The notes under the pieces: model-generated
Told to the model about the DNA's origin: nothing
The model's database searches: none
The model's input: the letters and a program-made list of their open reading frames with translations, nothing else
Shown here: positions 1 to 8,099 of the stretch, in pieces
Numbering within the stretch: the stretch's first letter is position 1
How the letters are laid out: every line of letters starts with the position of its first letter
Source: Pseudomonadota bacterium
GTDB taxonomy: Bacteria; Chloroflexota; UBA5177; JAJPKF01
NCBI GenBank assembly: GCA_021323865.1
Contig: JAJPKF010000015.1
Coordinates: forward strand, 1 to 64,000
Direction: 5' to 3'
DNA: 64,000 nt
Position numbers and translations under genes: made by a program

Positions 1-2
1 TC

Positions 3-107
3 GACACCGGCTACGCAGCTCCGACCTGGATACCCGAGCAGTGCCTGTCTCACGTCGACGCCCAAACCAAGACATACAACGGCTGCCTCGACAATCCCGG
101 AGGCTGA
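3..107 (+). CDS. C-terminal end of an unknown protein (partial)
   Basis: The frame starting at base 3 is open from the window edge and ends in tandem TGA TGA stops after 34 residues. The piece contains two cysteines (EQC and NGC) and ends NPGG. It lacks the Arg-rich composition of the other two frames, which is why I prefer it. It could be the tail of a secreted protein, like many others in this window, but the fragment is too short to assign a family. It is only convincing if the upstream contig continues the frame. Confidence 0.35.
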   Translation, partial: DTGYAAPTWIPEQCLSHVDAQTKTYNGCLDNPGG

Positions 108-612
108 TGACCGACAAGAGGTGTACGGTCCAGAGCCGGCGAACTCTGCGGCGATTGCCGCCTGCGGCTCGATTCATTCCGGCGAGACGCGAGAGCTGAG
201 TCGAAGGCACGGCGGAAGGGACAGCCGGTAAGACCTCGGCCGCGAGTAACTGGCCGGCACGGTCTTACGCCTGCAGGTTTCAGCCGCGGAACACCTCGGC
301 CACGCGCTCGATGAGCATCGGAAGTCGTCCTGCCGAGCCCGCGTAGGGTCAACCGCTCCGAGCCTGACCGTGCTACTATTCGCGGGCCATGCCCCTTGAT
401 AACGGCTTACTGATAAGGTGGTCGCCGGAATCGACAGGCACGACACTGCAACGGCATCAAGGGCCGGGCGTCGTAGGCAAGCAGCTCGTTGACGGCCTCG
501 ATCAGCCGCTCCGTCGCCCGGGGCCCGTCCTTGGACTCGCGGATGTAGGTGCCCTCTCGGGTCGTCACGTCGACTCGCGGCAAGTGCATCGAACGTCGCC
601 GCCCAAAGACTG
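108..612. other. Non-coding stretch with one gene fragment
   Basis: About 500 bases lie between the partial first gene and the methyltransferase gene. The open frames here on both strands have shadow-like, Arg/Pro/Ser-rich composition. The only recognisable content is the 90-base xylose isomerase fragment at 470-559 on the minus strand. I see no convincing promoter, terminator or RNA gene. Confidence 0.5.
470..559 (-). pseudogene. Internal fragment of a xylose isomerase gene
   Basis: Read on the minus strand, these 90 bases encode REGTYIRESKDG, then ATERLIEAVNELLAYD. This matches an internal stretch of the intact xylose isomerase of this window (bases 18469-18558). I count about four mismatches in 90 bases by eye, two of them giving residue changes beside KDG. 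Similarity stops abruptly at both ends, and no other part of the isomerase is present. The reading frame happens to stay open for 60 codons (407-589), but the flanking residues do not resemble the family. I read it as a dead fragment left by duplication or recombination. Confidence 0.75.
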
Positions 613-1200
613 ATGTTCCGCGACCATCCGGTTCTCGCCACCATCCTCAATGTGACGCTGGGAATCTGGCTCGTGCCGGAGATCCTCCTCGTCATTCGGA
701 CCAGAATCGTCAGGCTCCACGTCACGGCCCAGGACCGCTACTCGGGTTTGGCAGTCGCCGGGTCTGTAGGGTTGGCTATCTTCGCCGCGTCACCGGTCGC
801 TCACTGGCTCCCCGGCGCGTCCCTTCCCGGCAGCCGGATCGCGACGTTCGCGGTGGGCTTCGCGATCATGGTCGGCGGCATCGTCCTGCGTTGGTACTCC
901 ATCTGGAGCCTCCGCCGGTACTTCACCATGTCGGTGCTGGTTCAGCAGGGGCAGCGGGTCGTCCGCGCCGGCCCCTACCGCTTTGTGCGTCATCCCTCGT
1001 ACACGGGAGCCCTGATCACACTCCTGGGTCTTGGGATTGCTCTGGGCAACTGGGTGAGCATCGCCGTGTTGGTGGTCGTCCCCATGGCCGGATTCTGGTA
1101 CCGCATTCACGTGGAGGAGGAGGTATTGATGAGGTCCTTGGGCGACGATTACGAAGCGTACATGCGGGAGACCAAGCGGCTCATCCCCGGTTTCATCTAG
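613..1200 (+). CDS. Isoprenylcysteine carboxyl methyltransferase (ICMT/PEMT)-family membrane protein
   Basis: This is a 195-residue integral membrane protein with about four to five hydrophobic segments. The C-terminal half carries the hallmark of the ICMT/PEMT methyltransferase fold: the RAGPYRFVRHPSYTG stretch (about residues 116-130), which in this family helps bind S-adenosylmethionine, followed by a hydrophobic helix and an EEEVL(M)RSLGDDYEAYMRETKRLIP tail. Bacterial members methylate unknown small or lipid substrates; a protein prenyl-cysteine substrate is not expected. The ATG at 613 has no strong ribosome-binding site, but the N-terminal hydrophobic helix starts shortly after it. It is a single gene, followed by about 265 bases before the next one. 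Confidence 0.85.
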   Translation: MFRDHPVLATILNVTLGIWLVPEILLVIRTRIVRLHVTAQDRYSGLAVAGSVGLAIFAASPVAHWLPGASLPGSRIATFAVGFAIMVGGIVLRWYSIWSLRRYFTMSVLVQQGQRVVRAGPYRFVRHPSYTGALITLLGLGIALGNWVSIAVLVVVPMAGFWYRIHVEEEVLMRSLGDDYEAYMRETKRLIPGFI

Positions 1201-1405
1201 TCACGAGTGTTGGGAAGGCTGGGCGCTGACCGGCGGAGGAGCACGACGGACTGCCCGAGGCGTGGCCCTGAGTGGGTCGCAGCCAGGGGGCGCGTCTGCA
1301 ACGTCATCTCCGCCGGCATTCCTCCCTGGAGGCGAAGGGCGGCCGGAAGTGCCGCGATCGCACGACGGCCCGATGGACGGGCGGAGAACGTGAAACCAGG
1401 GGCGC

Positions 1406-1433
1406 GCTGACGCCTCATCTTGGCGGGTATACT
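1406..1433 (+). promoter_or_regulatory. Candidate sigma-70-type promoter for the SARP regulator
   Basis: A TATACT -10 element lies at 1428-1433. A weak -35 (GCTGAC, 1406-1411) is 16 bases upstream. Transcription would start near 1440, giving a short leader before the ATG at 1466. The -10 is a clear AT-rich match in a GC-rich context; the -35 is weak. Confidence 0.4.
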
Positions 1434-1465
1434 GCACCACCGCCAGTGCCTCACCAGGGTCGCGA

Positions 1466-4400
1466 ATGGAAGCTCTGACGACGCCGCTCGAGATGCGTCT
1501 CCTGGGCGGGTTCGACCTGCATGACCAGGGACGGCGAGTCGACGTCAGGTCACCGCGTCAGCAGTCTTTGCTTGCCTGGCTGGCGTTGCATGCCGGCGAA
1601 CCGCAGCCGCGGGGTCGCATCGCGGCCCTGTTCTGGCCTGACGCATCGGATGCGGGCGGCCGCAACAACCTGCGCAAGCTCCTGCATGATCTCCGCGGAG
1701 CCTGGTCCGAGTGGGATGCCCACCTGGCAGCTGAACGGGATGTGTTGGTGTGGCACGCGGACCGCCCCTACTCGCTCGACACAGAACGATTCCTCCGTCT
1801 GGCGGAGTCGGCTCATGACCTGGAGTCCATACGTGCGGCGGTCGCGGCGTACTCCGGTGAGTTTCTGCCCGAGTGCTACGACGAGTGGGCACTGGCCGAG
1901 CGGGAGCGGCTCCAGAGCCGGTTTCTGCGACTGCTGACGCGAGGCGTTGAGGTCGGCGAGGCCACTGGGGACCCTGCATCCGCCCTGTCGTTTGCCCAGC
2001 GCATGGTTCTCGACGAGCCGCTCCGCGAGGACGCGTATCTGAGCATGATGCGACTTCATGCTCTGGCCGGCAACCGCGCAGAGGCGGTGCGGGTCTATCA
2101 TTCCTGCGCCTCGGCCCTGGAGCGGGACCTGCAGGTCGCACCCGGTCCCGAGCTCCAGCAGATGTACCAGAGGCTCCTCGATGCGCAACCGCCCGGCGCG
2201 GCTGGTCCGGTCGGGCGACCGCCGCTGGTCGGTCGCGAGGCGGAGTGGCAGGACCTCCAAGAGGCCTGGAAACGGGTCCTCGGTGGGGGCCCACAGGGGG
2301 TTCTCCTCACCGGTGAGCCGGGCGTCGGAAAGACCCGACTAGCTCAGGAAATGCGGGAGTGGGCCGAGCGCCAGGGCATCCCGGCGGTTCAGGTCGGCTG
2401 CAATCCCGGTGAAGAGGGGCTGCCGTTTGCAGCGATCGCCCGATTGCTCCGGTCACCCGTCATTGCCCGGCGACTGCCGGCTCTCGAGCCGGTATGGGCC
2501 GCCCAGCTTACCCAGCTGGTGCCCTCACTGGGAGCGGATTCCACCACCGGTGCGACGGCCCCGGCCGAACCACTCGATCGCGCCGCACGTGTCGGTTCCG
2601 GCGACATGGACTGGCGCCGTCACCTGCTGCTCGACGCCATCGCCCGATCCGTCCTCCTCGCCCAGCCATTGGTGCTCGTGATCGACGACATCCAGTGGTG
2701 CGATCCGGATAGCGCCAACGCCATTCGGCATCTCTACCGATTCGATCCCGACGCGCGGCTGCTGCTGATCGGCACCTCCCGCTCGGCCGGTCAGGAGCGG
2801 GACGCCCTCTTCGATCGGACGCCCGACGGTCCGGCTCAAGAGGTCGAGGTTGCGCCGCTGAACCGAGCGTCGATCCGCAGCCTCGCAGAGGAGGTCGCGC
2901 CGGACGACGCCGTCTCCGATCGCTTTGTCGACACGCTGTGGCAGATCACCGAAGGCAATCCGCTGTTCATCGTGGAGATGCTCCGTGCGGGATGGCAGCA
3001 TGAGCCCGATTCGCCCCTGCCGTCCAGCCTGCGTGCGGCGATTCGAGCCCGGTTTGCCCACCTGCCGGCCGGAAGCCGGGACCTCCTCGACGTTGCTGCA
3101 ACCATCGGTCGGAGCTTCGACCTCGCGGTCCTGTCGAGTGCCTCGGAGCAATCCCAGCCGGATCTCGTGCGCAATCTCGATCTGCTCTGGCGACTTCGCA
3201 TCATCCGGGAGCGGGAGGCCGGCGGCCCGGAGGACGGCGGGCGCATGGGGTACGAGTTCAGCCATCCCCAGGTCCGCGTGGTGGTGTACGAGGATATGAG
3301 CCCAGCACGCCGGACCATGCTCCATCGGCGGGTGGCCGAGGCGTATCGAACGGTGGCCCCTTCTTCCGGCGAGGACACGGCCGCCGAGGTTGCCCGCCAC
3401 TTCGACCTTGGCGGTGAAGGAAGCCTGGCCGGGGATTTCTATGTCGGGGCTGCCCGTCGTGCCCGCGCCGTCTATGCCAATGAGGCCGCAGTGGCTGCCT
3501 ACCGTCGGGCGCTGCAGCTCGTGCCGGACGTCCGCGGCGATGTCGCGCGTGAGCTGGGCGAGACCCTGCAGCTGACCGGAGCGTGGCCGGAAGCGGCGGA
3601 GCTGTACCGTGAAGCGCTGCGGTCGGCTCTCGAGGCCGGAGACTGGCGCGCCACGGCTCGATCACGGGCGGCCATCGCAGCGCTGCTCCGCCAACAGGGC
3701 AGACCCATGGAGGCCCTTGCGTGGCTCGACGACGCGAGATCGGACCTCGAGCGGGCCGGAGAACCCGAGGGGATCGGCGCCATCCTCGGCTCGATGGCCG
3801 AGACCGCAACGGTACTGGCCCGCTACAACGAGGCGACCTCCTGGGCTCGAGAACAGCTGCGGCTCGCCGAGGAAGCAGGAGACACGATCCAGCGGGCAGA
3901 GGCGCTCTTGAATCTCGGCACCATCTGCGCCCGCCAGACCCAGTACGCGCAGGCGCTGGATTACTATGAGCGCAATCTCCGCCTGGAGGAGGCACTGGGC
4001 GATCGGGGCCGGATTCAACGCTCCGTTGGGTTGATCGGAAACGTCCGCCGGCTCCGCGGTGAGCTCGGGCGGGCCCGCGAATCGCTCGAGCGGCAGATCG
4101 CCATTGCCCGGGAGATCGGTCACGTACACGGCGAGGCCATTGGGATGGGCACGCTGGCCAATGTGCTCGAAGAGCAAGGCGACTTCGACGCGGCCATGGA
4201 TCTGACCCTAAGAGTCTTGAACATTTATCAGGGGCTGGGTGACCGAGGCAGAGCCGCCTCAGCCCTTGCCAACCTCGGCGTGCTCTACTACGACCGGGGT
4301 GACTACCGAGAGGCCTGGAACCGGATGAGCCGGGCCACAGAGCTCCTGCTCGAAGCGGGTGATATTCGCAACGCGGCCGTGGTGCTGGGCAGTTTGGGCA

Positions 4401-5146
4401 GCATCTATAGCGAGCTGGGGCAGTCTGACGAAGCGATGGCTTGTCACACCGCCGGGCTGCTCATCTCCCTTGAGATTGGCAACCCCCAGAATGCGGTGCT
4501 GGAGGCCGGCGCGATCGGAGAGTCGTACCTGCGGGACGGCTGCCTCGATCGGGCGGAGGCGTTCCTCGAGAGCGCCTATTCGCTCGCCCGCCGGTTCGAC
4601 ATGAACTACTGGGTGTGCCTGTACCTTCACCTGCTGGCAGATGTCAGCAGTCGCCGCGGAACCGATGAGAAGGCGGCGACCGTCAATGGTGAGGCGCTCG
4701 GGATCGCCGAAGCCACGGGACGCCTCGAGGTGTGGCTGCGAGCCAAGCTGCTGGACCTCAGTCTGCGGACAGGACTGGGCCAGATTGATGCTGCATCCTG
4801 TCGCAAGGAGCTGCAGCAGCTTTTACGAAGCTCCCACTCGAAGGCGGAGACGGGAATGATCCGCTACCACCTCTGGAAGCTTGGCGGCCGCACGGAAGCC
4901 GCACGGCGTACAGCCGCGAAGCTCCATCGGCACTTGTACGCGACAAACCCCCGGCGGGACTACGCCGACCGGTTGAAAGAGCTAACCGGCGAACGACCGG
5001 CGCCGGGCCCGCCGCTCGGCGATCCTCCGCCGCTCGTGGATGGCCGGGATGCCTCGCCGGAGCGGATTCTCGAGCTCTTGAACGAGCTGGCAGCACAGGC
5101 CGATGAATACCCGGCCGACGCCGCCGGGCCTACACCTTCCGGGTAA
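1466..5146 (+). CDS. Giant SARP-type transcriptional regulator: winged helix + BTAD + AAA/NACHT-like ATPase + TPR
   Basis: This 1226-residue cytosolic protein has the architecture of large SARP/AfsR-like signal-integrating activators. Residues about 8-95 form an OmpR-type winged-helix DNA-binding domain (LLGGFDL, SPRQQSLLAWLAL, NNLRKLLHDLR). Residues about 95-240 form the bacterial transcriptional activator domain (BTAD), with the typical GEFLPECYDEWALAERERL and AYLSMMRLHALAGNRAEAVRVY stretches. An ATPase domain follows, with Walker A GEPGVGKTR (about 281-289) and Walker B LVLVIDDIQW (about 399-408). The C-terminal half is a long array of tetratricopeptide-like repeats ending in a Pro-rich tail. 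Such proteins usually activate secondary metabolism or stress genes after sensing ligand or nucleotide. The next gene, a 72-codon ORF, follows closely and may be functionally linked. The target genes cannot be deduced from the sequence. Confidence 0.9.
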   Translation: MEALTTPLEMRLLGGFDLHDQGRRVDVRSPRQQSLLAWLALHAGEPQPRGRIAALFWPDASDAGGRNNLRKLLHDLRGAWSEWDAHLAAERDVLVWHADRPYSLDTERFLRLAESAHDLESIRAAVAAYSGEFLPECYDEWALAERERLQSRFLRLLTRGVEVGEATGDPASALSFAQRMVLDEPLREDAYLSMMRLHALAGNRAEAVRVYHSCASALERDLQVAPGPELQQMYQRLLDAQPPGAAGPVGRPPLVGREAEWQDLQEAWKRVLGGGPQGVLLTGEPGVGKTRLAQEMREWAERQGIPAVQVGCNPGEEGLPFAAIARLLRSPVIARRLPALEPVWAAQLTQLVPSLGADSTTGATAPAEPLDRAARVGSGDMDWRRHLLLDAIARSVLLAQPLVLVIDDIQWCDPDSANAIRHLYRFDPDARLLLIGTSRSAGQERDALFDRTPDGPAQEVEVAPLNRASIRSLAEEVAPDDAVSDRFVDTLWQITEGNPLFIVEMLRAGWQHEPDSPLPSSLRAAIRARFAHLPAGSRDLLDVAATIGRSFDLAVLSSASEQSQPDLVRNLDLLWRLRIIREREAGGPEDGGRMGYEFSHPQVRVVVYEDMSPARRTMLHRRVAEAYRTVAPSSGEDTAAEVARHFDLGGEGSLAGDFYVGAARRARAVYANEAAVAAYRRALQLVPDVRGDVARELGETLQLTGAWPEAAELYREALRSALEAGDWRATARSRAAIAALLRQQGRPMEALAWLDDARSDLERAGEPEGIGAILGSMAETATVLARYNEATSWAREQLRLAEEAGDTIQRAEALLNLGTICARQTQYAQALDYYERNLRLEEALGDRGRIQRSVGLIGNVRRLRGELGRARESLERQIAIAREIGHVHGEAIGMGTLANVLEEQGDFDAAMDLTLRVLNIYQGLGDRGRAASALANLGVLYYDRGDYREAWNRMSRATELLLEAGDIRNAAVVLGSLGSIYSELGQSDEAMACHTAGLLISLEIGNPQNAVLEAGAIGESYLRDGCLDRAEAFLESAYSLARRFDMNYWVCLYLHLLADVSSRRGTDEKAATVNGEALGIAEATGRLEVWLRAKLLDLSLRTGLGQIDAASCRKELQQLLRSSHSKAETGMIRYHLWKLGGRTEAARRTAAKLHRHLYATNPRRDYADRLKELTGERPAPGPPLGDPPPLVDGRDASPERILELLNELAAQADEYPADAAGPTPSG

Positions 5147-5202
5147 CGGTCTGGTAACGCTCTCTTTGGTATGGTGCTCACATACCGGTCGGGGGAGGCA
5201 TA

Positions 5203-5421
5203 GTGCGCAGAGAAGACCGGCCGCTGCCGACCCGCTTCTCCTTGCAGATCTGGCCGGAGTCGGGCGACGAAGGCAAGACCGAATGGCGCGGCAAGGTTCA
5301 CCATCTCGCCACCGGAAACAGCCGGTACTTTCGGGACTGGGCCACCATGCTGGCCTTTCTTGAACGGGCATCGACGAACTCGGAGGGCGGTGAGCCGGAC
5401 CGGGACATCCGCATCGAGTGA
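5203..5421 (+). CDS. Small conserved-looking protein downstream of the SARP regulator
   Basis: This 72-residue soluble protein starts at GTG with a strong ribosome-binding site (GGGGGAGG, 5191-5198). The core reads FSLQIWPESGD, then EWRGKVHHLATGNSRYFRDW, then a short amphipathic helix (MLAFLERAS). The alternation of Trp/Arg-rich strands suggests a small beta domain. I do not recognise a named family. It follows the SARP gene by 56 bases on the same strand, so it may be co-transcribed. Good codon usage, the strong SD and a distinctive composition argue that it is real. Confidence 0.65.
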   Translation: MRREDRPLPTRFSLQIWPESGDEGKTEWRGKVHHLATGNSRYFRDWATMLAFLERASTNSEGGEPDRDIRIE

Positions 5422-5846
5422 GCTGCCTGCGATAGGGCAGGTCGAGAACGAACAACCCGCGGTCTGAGGCGAACCCGCTCGCTACCGGCCACGCTGAACC
5501 TTGCTGCTAGGCCAAGCACGACCACACGGTCAAGGCCGCGAGAGGCCCCGCTCGGTGGCCTCGAACGCAGGCTCGGTTTCACGCCTTTGTGGAACGGCTC
5601 GGCACGTTCGCACACGAGCTGGGAGACAATGAGCGCCATTTCCTGATCCGCATCCTGGCGCGGGCTGGGGCGGTTTCCATCGACCGCGCGATGGCCTCCT
5701 CCGATTCCAGCTGCGCCTGTGGTCACAGCTGCTGTTCCCCACCTGCCAGGCGCCGAGCGGGCAGCCTCGACCCACAACCGATGCCGGGGGAGGCGGACGA
5801 CCGGACGCATCCCCACGAGGACTAGTGGGCGGACGCATGTGCCGAC
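5422..5846. other. Intergenic region with a possible gene remnant
   Basis: No convincing complete gene is visible. On the plus strand near 5577-5680 one frame reads ARFHAFVERLG, then ELGDNERHFLIRILARAG. This looks like a helical protein segment, but it has no start codon with a ribosome-binding site and degenerates afterwards. It may be a decayed small gene. The long minus-strand open frame across this region is Arg/Gly-rich and looks like a shadow. Confidence 0.35.
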
Positions 5847-7907
5847 TTGCACACACGGTCGATGCTTCTCTACCATACGGTGCGCAAGCCTGAAAGACGG
5901 GACACATGTCAGAGCACAACCTCGGCACCGCCGTCCATCGGGTTCACAACCATCGCCGCTCTGGGAGTGCTGGGGCATGAGGAACCGCCAAACCGAATCG
6001 TTGTCGCGAGAACAGGTTACTACCATACCTGCGGGATCAAGACGAACGGCACCGCACTCTGCTGGGGCTATGACAACTACGGCCAAGTATCGGGCACATC
6101 CTGTTGTTTATTCATAAGCACGAGCCAGCCACCCGGCGACGGTGCCTTCAGCCAAATCAGCGCAGGCCAGTACCACACCTGTGGCATCAAGACTGACGGC
6201 AGCGCCCTCTGCTGGGGATACGACTATTACGGCCAGGTGGACGGCACGCCCACCTCGACCAACAACTACTCGGCTACCGGCCCTCCACCCGGCGGCGGCA
6301 CCTTCATCCAAATCAGTGCGGGAGGCGTCCAAACGTGTGGGATCAGGACTGACTTAACCGTCCTCTGCTGGGGGGATGACACCTACGGAGAGCTCGACGG
6401 CACGGCCGGCACGTCCACGCACACCGGCTCCCCACCCGGCGGCGGCACCTTCACGCAGATAAGTGCGGGCCTCGGCCATACCTGCGGGCTCAAGACGGAC
6501 GGCACCGTCCTCTGCTGGGGGGACGACTATAACGGCCAGGTCGACGGCTCGCCGAACACGACCTTTCCCTACGAGACCACCGGTTCGCCCCCAGGCGGTG
6601 GGACCTTCACCCAGATCAGCGCCGGATACGGGGACACGTGTGGCATCAAGAGCAATGGTAGCCTCCTCTGCTGGGGATACGACGCGTACGGCCAGCTCGA
6701 CGGCTCGCCGAATGTCAGCACCGCCTCTGGCGCTCCGTCAGGCCTCGGCACTGTGACCCGGGTCACGGCTGGAGGAAGGCACACGTGCGCCCTCAAGACC
6801 AACGGCTCCGTGCTCTGCTGGGGCGACAATACCTACAGCCAACTCGGTACCATCGTCAGCGGCACCGACACCGGCACACCACCTGGGGGCGGGTCGTACG
6901 CCCAACTTGGACTCAGTTCCGGCCAGTCGCATACCTGCCGCATGAACCCGAACGGCTCGATCTACTGTACCGGCGACGATACCCAGGGTCAGCTCGACGG
7001 CACACCCAGCACCACCACCCATTCCGCCACCCTCTCTGGGTCATACGTGCAGGTCAGCGCGGGCCAGTACCATACCTGCGCATTGACGAACACCCGGACG
7101 GTCAAGTGCTGGGGTGATGGCGCCACCGGCATGAGCACGCCTGTCTCCGGTATCTTCACCCAGATCGCCTCGGGAGGCGGCCATTCGTGTGGCCTCCGAC
7201 CCGACGGCAGCGACGTCTGCTGGGGAGACGAGCCCTTGGTGGCCCTCGGCCCCTTCGTCCAGATCAGCGCGGGCACCAATCACACCTGCGGCATCAGGGT
7301 TGATTCCATGATCGTCTGCTGGGGAGACAACTCCAGCGGTCAAGCCCCTGAATACACATACGGGTCGTTCGTCCAGATCAGCGCGGGCGGGAGCCATACC
7401 TGCGGCCTGGCGTTCGATTCCACTCTGTCCTGCTGGGGATCGGATCAGTACACCCAGGCAGTTCCGCCCATCGTCGGTACCTTCAGCCAGATCAGCAGCG
7501 GAGCCGCCACCAACTGTGCCCTCCGGACCGACGGTACCGCCGTGTGCTGGGGCAAGAACGCCAGCGGCCAGGCCGTCGCTCCGACCGGCACCTTCACCGC
7601 CCTGGCAGCCGGTGGCGATCACACCTGCGGCGTCTCCACCGCCGGCAGCGTCATCTGCTGGGGCGCTTCCACCGGCTTCAGCTCCACACTCGCAGCCTCG
7701 CAGACGCACCTCAGCGTGAAGATCTCCAATGGTTGGACGACCATGCAGTGGCGAGGCCCCAAGCACGCCATCGGCTACAACGTCCTCAAGCGCGGTCAGC
7801 TCCTGAACTCCCACCTGATCCGCGGACATCACCGCCATTACCGGTTCCGCATCCACCGGGTCGTGCGTCATCCGACGCTGTCCCTCGTCGCCCAGCTCCG
7901 CAAGTAG
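5847..7907 (+). CDS. Secreted-type RCC1-repeat (beta-propeller) protein, 5' end uncertain
   Basis: The 686-residue product contains about 13 RCC1-like repeats of 35-50 residues. Their common core is ISAG-x-x-HTCG-(I/L)-x-x-DG-x-(A/V)-x-CWG-x-D. Each repeat carries one Cys in HTC and one in CWG, so each blade could hold a disulfide, which fits an extracellular protein. The last 70 residues (WTTMQWRGPKHAIGYNV, then RFRIHRVV) resemble a fibronectin-like end domain. The start is unclear: the frame opens at TTG 5847, with an in-frame ATG at 5862. Neither has a good ribosome-binding site and no signal peptide is encoded, unlike every comparable protein nearby. A frameshift or 5' truncation is likely. 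A terminator hairpin follows at 7922. Ligand and role are unknown. Confidence 0.8.
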   Translation: MHTRSMLLYHTVRKPERRDTCQSTTSAPPSIGFTTIAALGVLGHEEPPNRIVVARTGYYHTCGIKTNGTALCWGYDNYGQVSGTSCCLFISTSQPPGDGAFSQISAGQYHTCGIKTDGSALCWGYDYYGQVDGTPTSTNNYSATGPPPGGGTFIQISAGGVQTCGIRTDLTVLCWGDDTYGELDGTAGTSTHTGSPPGGGTFTQISAGLGHTCGLKTDGTVLCWGDDYNGQVDGSPNTTFPYETTGSPPGGGTFTQISAGYGDTCGIKSNGSLLCWGYDAYGQLDGSPNVSTASGAPSGLGTVTRVTAGGRHTCALKTNGSVLCWGDNTYSQLGTIVSGTDTGTPPGGGSYAQLGLSSGQSHTCRMNPNGSIYCTGDDTQGQLDGTPSTTTHSATLSGSYVQVSAGQYHTCALTNTRTVKCWGDGATGMSTPVSGIFTQIASGGGHSCGLRPDGSDVCWGDEPLVALGPFVQISAGTNHTCGIRVDSMIVCWGDNSSGQAPEYTYGSFVQISAGGSHTCGLAFDSTLSCWGSDQYTQAVPPIVGTFSQISSGAATNCALRTDGTAVCWGKNASGQAVAPTGTFTALAAGGDHTCGVSTAGSVICWGASTGFSSTLAASQTHLSVKISNGWTTMQWRGPKHAIGYNVLKRGQLLNSHLIRGHHRHYRFRIHRVVRHPTLSLVAQLRK

Positions 7908-7921
7908 GACGACAGCGAAAT

Positions 7922-7961
7922 GGCCGCACCTCCAAGATCTGGAGGGGCGGCCGTTCTGTTT
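7922..7961 (+). terminator. Rho-independent terminator after the RCC1-repeat gene
   Basis: A 13-base stem (7922-7934 with 7940-7952, one mismatch) encloses a 5-base loop. GTTCTGTTT follows. It lies 15 bases after the stop codon. Confidence 0.75.
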
Positions 7962-8099
7962 GACAAGTAACCCGCCAGGCCCCGGCGGGCCCTAGGCGTA
8001 CCCATCCGGCGCCTCGATGTGGCTGGCGATCCGGGCCGCAAATCTGTATACTTTTTCGATAGATCGTCTGACATACAGCAGTGACTCGGAGGGCGGGAC

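Noticed and set aside
5577-5825. 78-codon ORF starting at GTG 5589
   Set aside because: The first 40 residues look protein-like, but no ribosome-binding site is present and the second half is Ser/Pro/Arg-rich. I treat it as a possible remnant only.
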